The notes below the pieces were generated by a model that made no database searches, was not told the DNA's origin, and worked only from the letters and a program-made list of their open reading frames with translations. A stretch of DNA of 64,000 nt from Mesorhizobium sp. SARCC-RB16n (GTDB lineage: Bacteria; Pseudomonadota; Alphaproteobacteria; Rhizobiales; Rhizobiaceae): NCBI RefSeq assembly GCF_008520305.1, contig NZ_ML703266.1:1-64000 (forward strand), read 5' to 3'. The translations under genes and the position numbers were made by a program. Each line of letters begins with the position of its first letter. Position 1 is the stretch's first letter. Positions 12,973 to 21,696 of this stretch are shown piece after piece.

Positions 12973-14529
12973 GTGAACCGTATGTTGCCAATTGCCTTTA
13001 CCGCGCTTCTGCTCAGCGCGCCTGCTTTCGGCCAGACCGTCGACAGCCAGGGCGCCAAGCAATTGTCCGATGACCTGTCGCGCTATGTCGGTAAACAGGC
13101 GCTCGACAAGGGTATCCTGAAAGTTTCGGCCGAAGGCGACGCCTACAGGATCGTGTTTGATTTCAAGGCGCTGGCCAGCAGCTTCCCCAACCAGAAGCTG
13201 GTGAAATTCGACTTTGCGCCCTACGCCCTGCTGGTCAAGCCGCGCAGCGACGGATCCTGGGATGTCTCTATGGACTTTTCACAGAGCGCCTCCTTTGAGT
13301 TCAACGGCCCTGAGGGAAAGCAAAGCACGCGGTTTTCGATCAAGGACGGCAAGGGCAGCGGCGTCTACGATCCCAAGCTGGCGGCCTTCACTAGCGCCAC
13401 AAGCTCGATTGCCGGGATGACGATGTCGTCGCAGGACGCCAAGCAGCAGATGGATGCGAGCGCCGGTGCCGGCAGCGCGACCCTGTCGGCGACCAAGGCG
13501 GCCAATGGCGGCGTGGATTTTACGACGACGCAAAAGATTTCGAACTTCGTCGAAGCGATAAAATTCAATGATCCCGAGAGCGGGCTGAATTTTCCCGTTA
13601 CCGTGAAGTCGCCGGAATTTTCTGTGGAGGCCAGCGGCAAGGGCGTGCAGACCAAGCCGCTGCTCGATCTCCTGGCGTTTGCCGTGGCCAATGAGGACGA
13701 AAAGACGCTGAAGGCAAACCAGGCGCAGCTCAAGTCGCTTCTGCTTGCAGCACTTCCGGTGTGGGAGCGTATCGACGGAACCTACGGCTTCAAGGATTTC
13801 GGGGTCGACAGCCCGATCGGCACGTTCGGCGCGACCCAGCTCGGCATAACGTTCGGTTCCGACGGCGTCGCCCAGAACGGCAAGATCAGCTATGGCATCA
13901 AGGCTTCGGGGCTGACCGTGCCGCAGCAGCTCTTGCCGAGCTGGAGCGTGGCACTGCTGCCTACCGATATCGACCTGAACTTCGGCGGCGCCAACATCGA
14001 TCTGGACAGCATGGCGAAGAAGGCGATCGAAACCTTTGATCTCAATCGGGATCCGCCGCTCTCAGCAGAGTTCGGAGACCAGCTCAAGGCCGACTTCCTG
14101 GCCAAGGCGCCGAAGGTCGTCATTGGCCATAGCACCGTGAAGAACAAGGACATGGAGATTGCGCTGGAAGGTGAGATGACAAGCTTCGGCCAGAAACCCG
14201 ATGCAAATCTGACCGTCGACGTGGCCGGCTTCGACAAGATCATGGAGCATCTGCAGGAAGCGGCGAAGGCGGAGCCGGAGGTCGGGCAGTACGTGCCCGT
14301 CGCTCTCATGGCGAAGGGTTTTGCCAAGACGCTGCCGGACGGCAAGCTGGAATGGGCTATCAACACCAAGGCCGACGGCTCGGTCACCGTCAACGGCGTC
14401 ATGCTGAAGCCCGCTGATCCGGCGGCGGATGACAAAGTCGATGGCGGTGACGGCGCGGACGATGACAACGGCGGCAGCGGTAATGGCGGCAGCGCTAACG
14501 GCGGGGCAGGGGCGAAACTCAATCCTTGA
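12973..14529 (+). CDS. large secreted protein, tandem paralogue 2
   Basis: 518-residue paralogue of the preceding gene, with signal peptide (MNRMLPIAFTALLLSAPAFG, then QTVDSQGAKQLSDDLSRYVG) and a GTG start preceded by GGAGAAG. Compared with copy 1 it has a longer low-complexity C-terminal tail of Asp, Gly, Asn and Ser (about residues 478-512) before the common GAKLNP ending. The 167 bp between the copies has no other gene. The upstream regions of both copies share AAGCGATTTT at nearly the same distance from the GTG start. It ends just before a palindrome shared with the convergent HAD-like gene. Function unknown. Confidence 0.75.
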   Translation: MNRMLPIAFTALLLSAPAFGQTVDSQGAKQLSDDLSRYVGKQALDKGILKVSAEGDAYRIVFDFKALASSFPNQKLVKFDFAPYALLVKPRSDGSWDVSMDFSQSASFEFNGPEGKQSTRFSIKDGKGSGVYDPKLAAFTSATSSIAGMTMSSQDAKQQMDASAGAGSATLSATKAANGGVDFTTTQKISNFVEAIKFNDPESGLNFPVTVKSPEFSVEASGKGVQTKPLLDLLAFAVANEDEKTLKANQAQLKSLLLAALPVWERIDGTYGFKDFGVDSPIGTFGATQLGITFGSDGVAQNGKISYGIKASGLTVPQQLLPSWSVALLPTDIDLNFGGANIDLDSMAKKAIETFDLNRDPPLSAEFGDQLKADFLAKAPKVVIGHSTVKNKDMEIALEGEMTSFGQKPDANLTVDVAGFDKIMEHLQEAAKAEPEVGQYVPVALMAKGFAKTLPDGKLEWAINTKADGSVTVNGVMLKPADPAADDKVDGGDGADDDNGGSGNGGSANGGAGAKLNP

Positions 14530-14542
14530 GGGTTCTGTCCTC

Positions 14543-14586
14543 GAGCAATTCCAGGAAAAGCGTGAAGCGGTTTTCCTGGAATTGCG
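14543..14586. repeat. dispersed palindromic repeat, copy A (also a likely bidirectional terminator)
   Basis: A perfect 14-bp inverted repeat (14546-14559 with 14571-14584; arm CAATTCCAGGAAAA) with an 11-nt loop GCGTGAAGCGG. It sits exactly between two convergent genes and touches the stop codon of the minus-strand gene. Two further copies of the same element occur at 28184 and 44075. Confidence 0.85.
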
Positions 14587-15249
14587 TCAAAGCGACTGAA
14601 GTCCTAGCGCGCCAGTGATCTTCGGCGATGCTTCGTGCCAGTCCTGGACGACGATGACATCGTCCGGGACCGATGGCAGGAACGCGCGCAGCGAATTGTC
14701 GGCCATCAGGTGGAAAAGATTTGCGTCGGCGACCGATTCCCGCACCGAAGCCAGGTTGGCTGGCTGGTCGTCGACGAAGACCACCGGCCTGCCGCTCTTG
14801 CCGCGCAGCTTGGCCACCGCCGGCCCCTTGGCCATTTCGGTGGTCAGCAGAGGATAGGCTAGCCCAAGTGCGTCGAGATGCGCCCGGCGCACGGCGCGAT
14901 GCCTGTGCGGCATGGCCGTCAGCAGTATGATTTCCGCGCGGTCCCCAAGCCCGGTCAGGGCTTCCGCGGCTCCGTCGGTGATGCTCTGCCAATCGGCTTG
15001 CGCGTCGAAGAAATCGCCCAGGAGTGCCGTGACTTCGGATTGCTCGATCAGCCGACCGCTGGCCGTTTCGGCAATGTTGCCGGTCAGTCGGAAGGAAGCC
15101 AGTGTCAGGCCGTAGCCGCGCGCCTTGAGGAAATGCGGAAACGGGCGGATGAATTCGAGCACCACATCGTCGACATCGAGCACCAGCAGCGGCCGGTCGT
15201 CGGCCGCGAGCTCCTCGATCTGGCGTGCGGTTTCGGGATCATCGCTCAT
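14587..15249 (-). CDS. HAD-superfamily-like hydrolase
   Basis: 220-residue cytoplasmic protein. The haloacid-dehalogenase motif I is seen as LLVLDVDDVV (Asp25-x-Asp27), motif II-like Thr in IILLTAMPHRH, a lysine in TTEMAKGPAVAKL, and motif III/IV-like acidic residues in VVFVDDQPANL. It therefore probably acts as a phosphatase or phosphotransferase; the substrate is unknown. Its start overlaps the stop of the upstream DUF3572 gene by four bases (ATGA), so the two are translationally coupled. Confidence 0.8.
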   Translation of the reverse strand: MSDDPETARQIEELAADDRPLLVLDVDDVVLEFIRPFPHFLKARGYGLTLASFRLTGNIAETASGRLIEQSEVTALLGDFFDAQADWQSITDGAAEALTGLGDRAEIILLTAMPHRHRAVRRAHLDALGLAYPLLTTEMAKGPAVAKLRGKSGRPVVFVDDQPANLASVRESVADANLFHLMADNSLRAFLPSVPDDVIVVQDWHEASPKITGALGLQSL

Positions 15250-15545
15250 GTGGAACGCTCGTGATTGTCATCGCCAGTCGGCAAGGCGCGCAACGCCTTG
15301 CCGATAGCGGCTGGTGGCGTGCCGGTTTCCTCGGCGAAGCGCATCAAAGTCGGCTCGTGGGCCAGAATGAACTGCAGGACGCCGGCCAGGAAACCCGGCT
15401 CGCCGGCCGCCCGGCGGATCGAATGCGCCTCTATTCCCGTGACCGCCAGAAAGCGCGGTAAAAGCTCGGGATCGGCGGCAACGAAGCCCAATGCCTTCAC
15501 GGCAATGGTTTCCGCCTCTTCGCGCATTGACGCTGCGTTTGCCAT
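15246..15545 (-). CDS. DUF3572 family protein
   Basis: Small helical protein of 99 residues (MANAASMREEAETIAVKALGFVA). The stretch ALGFVAADPELLPRFLAVTGI and the following PGFLAGVLQFILAHEPTLMRFAEE fit the DUF3572 family, found in Hyphomicrobiales next to divK-pleD. GAAGG precedes the ATG at 15545; a GTG at 15548 is an alternative. It is divergent from divK and coupled to the downstream HAD-like gene. Function unknown. Confidence 0.8.
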   Translation of the reverse strand: MANAASMREEAETIAVKALGFVAADPELLPRFLAVTGIEAHSIRRAAGEPGFLAGVLQFILAHEPTLMRFAEETGTPPAAIGKALRALPTGDDNHERST

Positions 15546-15782
15546 CACTACCTTCGGTGTGTGGAATGAGTCTCTCCCGCAGTAATGGCAAGAGTTGCTT
15601 GCGGCAAGCCATTAGAGTGTTGCGCGCCCTTTGGACGCGCGGGGGCGAGGCGGAATTCGTGCTGCTTTGCAGGCCCCGGGTTTCCGTTTCGTCAATCATA
15701 TTGCCGTATAGTGAAGCAGGGTTTGGTGCGTTCAAGGAAAGAGCGCATGACGGCACCTCCAGTGGAGGAAGGCCGGGACGGG

Positions 15783-16160
15783 ATGTCGATGCCTAAGAAG
15801 GTCATGATCGTCGAGGACAATGAGCTCAATATGAAGCTCTTTCGGGACCTCATCGAAGCCAGCGGTTACGAGACGGTGCGCACCCGCAACGGTCTGGAGG
15901 CGCTCGACCTGGCGCGCCAGCACCGGCCGGACCTCATCCTCATGGACATCCAACTGCCCGAAGTGTCGGGGCTGGAAGTGACCAAGTGGCTGAAGGAAGA
16001 CGACGATTTGCACGTCATCCCGGTCATAGCGGTAACCGCCTTCGCGATGAAAGGCGACGAGGAACGCATCCGCCAGGGCGGCTGCGAGGCCTATATTTCG
16101 AAGCCGATCTCGGTGCCGCGTTTCATCGAAACCATCAAATCCTATCTGGGCGATGCCTGA
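15783..16160 (+). CDS. divK: cell-cycle single-domain response regulator DivK
   Basis: Stand-alone receiver domain of 123-125 residues. It has the acidic pocket VEDNELNMK, phosphoacceptor Asp53 in [13 protein letters not shown] (counted from MPKK), the Thr of [12 protein letters not shown] and the Lys of YISKPISV. In Caulobacter DivK controls the DivJ/PleC/DivL-CckA switch upstream of CtrA. GGAGGAAGG lies 10-18 bases before the ATG at 15783; ATG 15789 is the alternative start. The reading frame is open to 15585 but the extra part is not receiver-like. pleD follows after 33 bp, as in other alphaproteobacteria. Confidence 0.95.
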   Translation: MSMPKKVMIVEDNELNMKLFRDLIEASGYETVRTRNGLEALDLARQHRPDLILMDIQLPEVSGLEVTKWLKEDDDLHVIPVIAVTAFAMKGDEERIRQGGCEAYISKPISVPRFIETIKSYLGDA

Positions 16161-16193
16161 TGCGCCCTTCCAGCCGAGCCGGAGCCTTGTGAA

Positions 16194-17567
16194 ATGACCG
16201 CGCGGATCCTCGTCGTAGACGACATCCCTGCCAATGTGAGGCTGCTGGAGGTCCGGCTGCTGGCCGAATATTTCGAGGTGCTGACCGCCACCAACGGGCC
16301 CGATGCGATCGAGACCTGCGAGAACGGCAAGGTCGATGTCGTGCTGCTCGACGTGATGATGCCAGAGATGGATGGGTTCGAGGTCTGCCGGCGGCTGAAG
16401 AGCGATCCGGCGACGTCGCACATCCCGGTGGTGATGATCACCGCGCTCGACCAGGTCTCTGACCGCGTGCGCGGGCTGGAGGCTGGCGCCGACGATTTCC
16501 TGACCAAGCCGGTCAACGACCTGCAACTGATGACGCGCGTCAAGAGCCTTGTGCGCCTTAAGTCGCTGACCGATGAGCTTCGGCTGCGCGCCTCGACGAC
16601 ACGCAACATCGGCATCGAAGAACTTTTGAGCCGCAATTTCGCGTCCGAGGACACGGTGCCGAAAGTGCTTCTGATCGACGAGCGCAAATCGTCGGTCGAG
16701 CGCATCCAGAAGATGCTGCGCGACCGTGCCGACCTCGACGTCACCGGCGATCCGCATGCGGGATTCTTCCAGGCCGCCGAAACGCCCTATGAATGCGTGA
16801 TGATCTCGACGGCCTTCGCCGATTTCGATCCGCTCAGGCTCTGCTCGCAACTGCGCTCGCTCGACCGCACCCGTTTCGTGCCGATCATCCTGCTGGCGGA
16901 GGAGGGCGAGGAGGAACGCATCATCCGTGGCCTCGAACTTGGCATCAACGACTATCTGATGCGGCCGATCGACCAGCAGGAACTGACAGCGCGGCTTCGC
17001 ACCCAGGTGCGCCGCAAGCGCTACAACGACCAATTGCGCGCCAGCGTCACGCAGACCATCGAAATGGCCGTGACCGACGGCCTGACCGGTCTGCACAACC
17101 GCCGCTATCTCGACAGCCACCTGCAGACGCTGTTCGACCGCGCCGTGGCGCGGCGACGGCCGCTGTCGGTGATGATCACCGATCTCGACCGCTTCAAGTC
17201 AATCAATGACACGCACGGCCATGACGGCGGCGACGATGTGCTGCGCGAATTCGCACGGCGGCTGCGCAAGAACGTCAGGGGTATCGACCTTGCCTGCCGG
17301 TTCGGTGGCGAGGAGTTCGTGGTGGTGATGCCCGACACCGACGGCACCGTGGCCGAGAAGGTGGCCGAACGCATCCGTGCCGAAATCGCTCAGATGCCGT
17401 TCGCCATCGGTACCGATGGCAAGACGATCGAGGTCACCATCAGCGTTGGCGTGTCATCGGTGCTGAAAGGCGTGGATACGGCGGCGGCGCTGATGAAGCG
17501 CGCCGATCTCGCTCTCTACGAAGCCAAGAGCGGCGGCCGCAACCGCGTCGTCGCCAAGGCGGCCTGA
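16194..17567 (+). CDS. pleD: diguanylate cyclase response regulator PleD
   Basis: 457 residues in the order receiver - degenerate receiver - GGDEF. The first receiver has DD at 9-10 and phosphoacceptor Asp53 (LLDVMMPEMDG); the second (residues about 155-275) lacks a clear phosphoacceptor motif, as in Caulobacter PleD. The GGDEF domain has the active-site motif GGEEF and, five residues before it, an intact RxxD inhibitory site (RGID), so product inhibition by c-di-GMP is expected. It probably makes c-di-GMP at the cell pole on phosphorylation, in one operon with divK. Confidence 0.96.
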   Translation: MTARILVVDDIPANVRLLEVRLLAEYFEVLTATNGPDAIETCENGKVDVVLLDVMMPEMDGFEVCRRLKSDPATSHIPVVMITALDQVSDRVRGLEAGADDFLTKPVNDLQLMTRVKSLVRLKSLTDELRLRASTTRNIGIEELLSRNFASEDTVPKVLLIDERKSSVERIQKMLRDRADLDVTGDPHAGFFQAAETPYECVMISTAFADFDPLRLCSQLRSLDRTRFVPIILLAEEGEEERIIRGLELGINDYLMRPIDQQELTARLRTQVRRKRYNDQLRASVTQTIEMAVTDGLTGLHNRRYLDSHLQTLFDRAVARRRPLSVMITDLDRFKSINDTHGHDGGDDVLREFARRLRKNVRGIDLACRFGGEEFVVVMPDTDGTVAEKVAERIRAEIAQMPFAIGTDGKTIEVTISVGVSSVLKGVDTAAALMKRADLALYEAKSGGRNRVVAKAA

Positions 17568-17615
17568 CGGTCCGGGCCCGATTATCGGGTCAACCCAACA
17601 GGGTTACCCATTTAC

Positions 17616-17648
17616 CTTAATCCAAGCGATTCGCGAGCCTTGGTTAAG
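17616..17648 (+). terminator. possible pleD terminator hairpin
   Basis: CTTAATCCAAG (17616-17626) can pair with CTTGGTTAAG (17639-17648) with one bulged base; a T-rich stretch follows at 17658-17663. It lies 50 bp after pleD. The intergenic span 17568-18126 (559 bp) holds this hairpin, the small ORF on the minus strand and a second terminator, but no larger gene. Confidence 0.35.
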
Positions 17649-17730
17649 AAACTGTTGATTTTTATAAGCTCTTGCGCAAATGTGCAGGCCAAGACGAAGC
17701 CGGCACGAGGGTAGATAGCCGGCTCGATCC

Positions 17731-17805
17731 CTAGAAATACCCCATGATGCTCAGGTCCGCCGCATCTCCTGGGTCCGTGGGGTCGGCCGGCCGGCGCTGG
17801 CACAT
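17731..17805 (-). CDS. candidate 24-residue small protein
   Basis: A 24-codon ORF on the minus strand (begins MCQRRPADP, ends SIMGYF, stop TAG) preceded by GAGGAGG at ideal distance from its ATG. A CTTGAC -35-type element lies at 17880-17875, giving a leader of about 40-50 nt. The peptide is hydrophilic and acidic in the middle with a hydrophobic end; no family recognised. A 7-bp stem (AGCCGGC / GCCGGCT) follows the stop. It is not in an operon: downstream on this strand lies only the end of pleD. Confidence 0.45.
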   Translation of the reverse strand: MCQRRPADPTDPGDAADLSIMGYF

Positions 17806-17878
17806 AGTGGCCTCCTCGTACCGCTGCCAAACGCCGACCGGCCCCCTTTGTCCGCTATGACATTAGGAATCTGCGTCA

Positions 17879-17904
17879 AGCTCCGAAAGTGCCGGGGCTT
17901 TTTT
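17879..17904 (+). terminator. rho-independent-type terminator
   Basis: AGCTCCG and CGGGGCT form a 7-bp stem (one G-T pair) with a 7-nt loop, followed directly by a run of six T. It points to the plus strand and may end a transcript from pleD or an unrecognised small RNA in 17650-17880. Confidence 0.55.
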
Positions 17905-18126
17905 GTGCGCGGCAGGATCTGAAGAACGCTTCCTGGCTTGTAACGGCTTCCGTTGCACCTCGCGCGCCGTTACTTCGCAACGCCGCAACTTTTCACTGCC
18001 GTACAAAAAGGGGAAGGAGAGAAGCTATCCCCTCCCTTTCATAGATATGGCGCACAAGGGGGTTGCGGCAAGATCCGACTGTTCCCGTAAAACCACAGTC
18101 CAGTTTAACGGAAACGGGGGTGGCGA

Positions 18127-19806
18127 ATGCCGGAATTGTTGCCAGGAGGCCAAGTGCGTCGGGACCACGCGGTGGTGATCGCCGGAGGCGGTCCGACCGG
18201 GTTGATGCTGGCGGGTGAACTTGCATTGGCAGGCGTCGATGCGGCCATTGTCGAGCGGCGCCCGAACCAGGAAATCATCGGTTCGCGCGCGGGTGGCCTG
18301 CACGCACGCACCATCGAGGTTCTCGACCAGCGCGGAATTGCCGACCGGTTCCTATCGCAGGGACAGCTGTCGCCGTCGGTGGGCTTCCACATGATCCGAT
18401 TGGACATCAGCGATTTTCCTACACGGCACAACTATCTGCTGGCGCTACGGCAAAACCATATCGAGCGGATATTGGCCGACTGGATCAGCGAGCTAGGGGT
18501 GCCGATCTATCGCGGACAGGACGTCAGGGGCTCCGCACAGGATGATGGTGGCGTCGACGTCGATCTGTCCGGTGGCCAGTGCCTGAGAGCGGACTATCTC
18601 GTCGGCTGCGACGGCGGACGCAGCACGATCCGCAAGGCGGCGGGCATCCCGTTCGACGGATGGGACCCGACGATGAGCTGGATGATCGCCGAGGTCGAGA
18701 TGGCACAGGAACCGACATGGGGGTTTCGCAGCGACGCCTGCGGTATCCATGCGATAGGCAAGATTGAGGAAAGCGGCCGAGTGGGTGTCGTGCTAACCGA
18801 GAGGGAACTGATCATCGGTGGCGAACCGACACTGCGCGACCTCAGCGAGGCGCTCGTAGCTGTCTACGGCACCGACTACGGGGTGCACAGTCCGACCTGG
18901 ATTTCCCGGTTCACCGACATGACGCGCCAGGCTGCCGCTTACCGCGACAGACGTATTCTGCTGGTTGGCGATGCCGCGCACATCCATCCGCCGATGGGCG
19001 GACAGGGCCTCAACATCGGCGTGCAGGACGCGGTAAACCTCGGATGGAAATTGGCCCAGGTGGTCAAGCTGGTATCGCCGGAGAGCCTGCTCGACAGCTA
19101 CCATGCCGAGCGCCATCCGGTCGCTGCCCGCGTGCTGCGCAACGCGCTGACGCAGGTTGCGCTTCGTCGCAGGGACGCACGCACCAAGGCATTGAGCGAT
19201 ACCTTTACCGAGCTGCTTGGTATGGAAGAGCCACGCAAACGGATCGCTGCGGAGATGTCCGGCCTGGGTGTCCACTACGACCTGGGCGAAGGGCATCCAC
19301 TGCTTGGGCGGCGAATGCCCGACCTCGATCTCGTCACCGCCGATGGCCCGTTGCGGCTGTTTACCTTGCTGCACGACGCGTGGCCGCTGCTCCTCAATCT
19401 GGGTGGGCCATGCAGGCTGGACATTGCACCCTGGGCCGACCGGATCCGGCAGATCGATGCCGGGTATGCCGGTCTCTGGGAGCTTCCTGTACTTGGAACG
19501 GTCGCTGCGCCCGACGTGGTCTTGATCCGCCCAGATGGATATGTGGCCTGGGTTGGAGTTGGGACCCAACAGGGATTGGCCGAGTCGCTGACCAGATGGT
19601 TCGGACCGGCTGCCGCGGCCAGTATCCTTCCGAACACGGCGCTTCACAGCCTTCCACAGGCCGACGGCTGGCTGCCTCCTGACAAGCGGTTGACAGGAGG
19701 TCCTATCCATGCAGAATTGGTTGGACCATTGGACCACTTGGAGGAAGTGTGGACCAGAACAGCCTGCCACCCATTCAGACGACGGCGCGCGACGACGCCG
19801 TGCTGA
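18127..19806 (+). CDS. FAD-dependent aromatic-type monooxygenase
   Basis: 559-residue flavoprotein of the PheA/TfdB / p-hydroxybenzoate-hydroxylase type. Motifs seen: dinucleotide-binding VVIAGGGPTGLMLAGELALAG near the N-terminus, the NAD(P)H/FAD motif YLVGCDGGRSTIRKAAGI, and the second FAD motif ILLVGDAAHIHPPMGGQGLN. A C-terminal thioredoxin-like extension is present, as in phenol, polyketide and rifampicin hydroxylases of this family. Such enzymes hydroxylate aromatic or polyketide substrates; the substrate here is unknown. Its 3' end overlaps the start of the GntR gene by 58 bp in another frame, so the two could be co-transcribed. Confidence 0.85.
   Translation: MPELLPGGQVRRDHAVVIAGGGPTGLMLAGELALAGVDAAIVERRPNQEIIGSRAGGLHARTIEVLDQRGIADRFLSQGQLSPSVGFHMIRLDISDFPTRHNYLLALRQNHIERILADWISELGVPIYRGQDVRGSAQDDGGVDVDLSGGQCLRADYLVGCDGGRSTIRKAAGIPFDGWDPTMSWMIAEVEMAQEPTWGFRSDACGIHAIGKIEESGRVGVVLTERELIIGGEPTLRDLSEALVAVYGTDYGVHSPTWISRFTDMTRQAAAYRDRRILLVGDAAHIHPPMGGQGLNIGVQDAVNLGWKLAQVVKLVSPESLLDSYHAERHPVAARVLRNALTQVALRRRDARTKALSDTFTELLGMEEPRKRIAAEMSGLGVHYDLGEGHPLLGRRMPDLDLVTADGPLRLFTLLHDAWPLLLNLGGPCRLDIAPWADRIRQIDAGYAGLWELPVLGTVAAPDVVLIRPDGYVAWVGVGTQQGLAESLTRWFGPAAAASILPNTALHSLPQADGWLPPDKRLTGGPIHAELVGPLDHLEEVWTRTACHPFRRRRATTPC
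19722..19736 (+). promoter_or_regulatory. possible GntR operator
   Basis: Two copies of the near-palindrome TGGACCA (19722-19728 and 19730-19736) lie 12-27 bp before the GntR start, inside the end of the monooxygenase gene. The position suits autoregulation; binding is inference. Confidence 0.3.
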
Positions 19807-20483
19807 AGGCATTGGTAGGCTTTGTCCTTGCCGAGGCCTTGCAGCCTGGTGAGCGACTGCCGACCGAACGCATCCTTTCCGAGCGGCTGAAGGTCAGCCG
19901 CAACACGGTGCGCGAAGCGCTGACGCGGTGGGAGGGGCTTGGTCTGGTCGAACGCCGGCAAGGCAGCGGCACTTATCTCAAGGCGGCCGTCTCGCCTGAT
20001 ATGCTGCATCTGCCGCTGACGCTGGCGGGCGGCAATGACTTCACCAGCCTGATGCAGACACTGGAAATCCGCCGGGCACTGGAAGCGGAAGCGGCGGCGT
20101 TGTGCGCCGAGCGGGCAAGCCCCGCCGACATTGCCGAGATCGAAAGCAAGCTCGACATCATGGAGCAGGCGTTTCGCACCCTTGACGGCATGTCGTCGGA
20201 AGAGGACTGGGAATTCCACCAGGCGATCTACCGGGTCTCAGGCAATCCGCTGTTCGAGCAGATCATCGCCGCCATGCATGAACTGTTCCATCGCTTCTGG
20301 GAGCATCCGCTCGGTGTGCGCGATTTCGGCCATGCCAGCTTTCCCTATCACCGCACCATCTACGAACGCATCGCTGCGCGTGATCCGCAAGGCGCGCGCG
20401 ACGAGGCGCTGAAGCTCATCGCCACCGTCGAAGATGACCTGAAGCGCGGTGCGGCCAAACTCAAACTTTCGGACCTGAGATGA
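19749..20483 (+). CDS. FadR-subfamily GntR transcriptional regulator
   Basis: 244 residues. The N-terminal winged helix reads LPTERILSERLKVSRNTVREALTRWEGLGLVERRQGSGTYL, the classic GntR signature; the C-terminal all-helical FCD domain has the metal/ligand-site residues spread in EIRRALEAEAAALCAERA, DWEFHQAIYRVSGNPLF and HASFPYHRTIYERIAARD. It starts at GTG with GGAGG just upstream. Its stop overlaps the ATG of the PLP-enzyme gene (ATGA), so it very likely controls that gene and the ABC importer downstream. Confidence 0.92.
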   Translation: MDQNSLPPIQTTARDDAVLKALVGFVLAEALQPGERLPTERILSERLKVSRNTVREALTRWEGLGLVERRQGSGTYLKAAVSPDMLHLPLTLAGGNDFTSLMQTLEIRRALEAEAAALCAERASPADIAEIESKLDIMEQAFRTLDGMSSEEDWEFHQAIYRVSGNPLFEQIIAAMHELFHRFWEHPLGVRDFGHASFPYHRTIYERIAARDPQGARDEALKLIATVEDDLKRGAAKLKLSDLR

Positions 20484-21667
20484 ACGAGCACCCAGCCAGT
20501 TTCGACCATGATTATCTTGCCGAGGCGGCGACGCTGTTGGCGCATGACGAACCGTTCCCAGGCGGCGCTGTCGTGCCACCGATCTACCAGACCTCGCTGT
20601 TCACCTTCGCCAACTATGCCGAAATGGCCGATACGTTTGCCGGCAAACGAAAGCAGCCGATCTATTCGCGCGGCGACAATCCGACGGTCATGGAGTTCGA
20701 AGCGCGTGTCGCCGCACTCGAAGGCGCCGAGGCCGCGCGCGGCTTCTCCAGCGGCATGGCGGCGATAAGCGCCACAGTGCTTGCCTTCGTCGGGGCTGGC
20801 GAGCGCATCGTTGCGGTACGCAACTGCTATGGCGATGCCTACCGGCTGTTCGAGCGGCTCCTGCCGCGGCTCAACATCAAGGTCGATTATGTCGACGGCT
20901 CGGATCCGGATGCGGTTGCGGCGGCACTTCCCGGCGCCAAGCTGCTTTATCTGGAAAGCCCGACCTCGATGATGTTCGAGCTCCAGGACCTGCCGCATCT
21001 GACCCGGCTGGCTCGGGAACAGGGAATCGTCACCACCATCGACAATTCCTGGGCGACGCCGGTGTTTCAGAAGCCGATCTCGCACGGCGTCGATCTCGTG
21101 CTGCACTCGGCCTCGAAATATCTCGGTGGTCACAGCGATACGGTCGCCGGCGTGGTGGCAGGTTCGGCCGCGCACGTCAAACACATCAACGAGCAGACCT
21201 ATTCCTATCTGGGCGGCAAGCTGTCGCCTTTCGAGGCCTGGCTTTTGCTGCGCGGGTTGCGCACGCTGCCGCTGCGCCTGCCGCACCACATGAAGAGCGG
21301 GCTCACCATAGCCGAGCGGCTGAAGGCGCATGGCAATGTCGAGCGGGTCAACCACCCCGCCTATTCCAATCATCCGGGCAAGGCGACGCTTGCCGGCTAT
21401 GGCGGGTTGTTCTCGTTCGAGGTGACGGACGATATCGACATTCCCGTCTTCGTCGACGCGTTGAAATATTTCCGCATCGGCGTCAGCTGGGGCGGTCATG
21501 AAAGCCTGGTCGTGCCGGCCAAGGCGTCGCTGGAGCAGACGCCGGGACTGAATTCGATGGCGCGCTTCGGCGTCAGCCCCCGAACCATCCGCTTCAATGT
21601 CGGATTGGAAAGTGTCGAGGATCTCTGGGCGGATGTCGCCCAGGCCTTCGAAAAAGCCAGAAAATAA
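20480..21667 (+). CDS. Cys/Met-metabolism PLP enzyme (cystathionine beta-lyase/gamma-synthase type)
   Basis: 395-residue fold-type I PLP enzyme of the trans-sulphuration family. Seen are the N-terminal PPIYQTSLFTF and YSRGDNPTVMEFEARVAALEGAEAARGFSSGMAAI, the cofactor-stacking region, and the PLP lysine in LHSASKYLGGHSDTVAG. Reactions in this family are cleavage or exchange at the gamma or beta carbon of cysteine, cystathionine or homoserine derivatives; which one applies cannot be told from sequence. It is coupled to the GntR gene and followed after 29 bp by a sugar-type ABC importer, an unusual partner for a methionine-biosynthesis enzyme. Confidence 0.88.
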   Translation: MNEHPASFDHDYLAEAATLLAHDEPFPGGAVVPPIYQTSLFTFANYAEMADTFAGKRKQPIYSRGDNPTVMEFEARVAALEGAEAARGFSSGMAAISATVLAFVGAGERIVAVRNCYGDAYRLFERLLPRLNIKVDYVDGSDPDAVAAALPGAKLLYLESPTSMMFELQDLPHLTRLAREQGIVTTIDNSWATPVFQKPISHGVDLVLHSASKYLGGHSDTVAGVVAGSAAHVKHINEQTYSYLGGKLSPFEAWLLLRGLRTLPLRLPHHMKSGLTIAERLKAHGNVERVNHPAYSNHPGKATLAGYGGLFSFEVTDDIDIPVFVDALKYFRIGVSWGGHESLVVPAKASLEQTPGLNSMARFGVSPRTIRFNVGLESVEDLWADVAQAFEKARK

Positions 21668-21696
21668 CAAGCGGGTTCAAAATGGGAGTCTTGAAC

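Noticed and set aside
17612-17830. 72-residue minus-strand frame overlapping the 24-codon ORF
   Set aside because: Its start lacks a ribosome binding site, while GAGGAGG is placed for the shorter frame; composition not protein-like.
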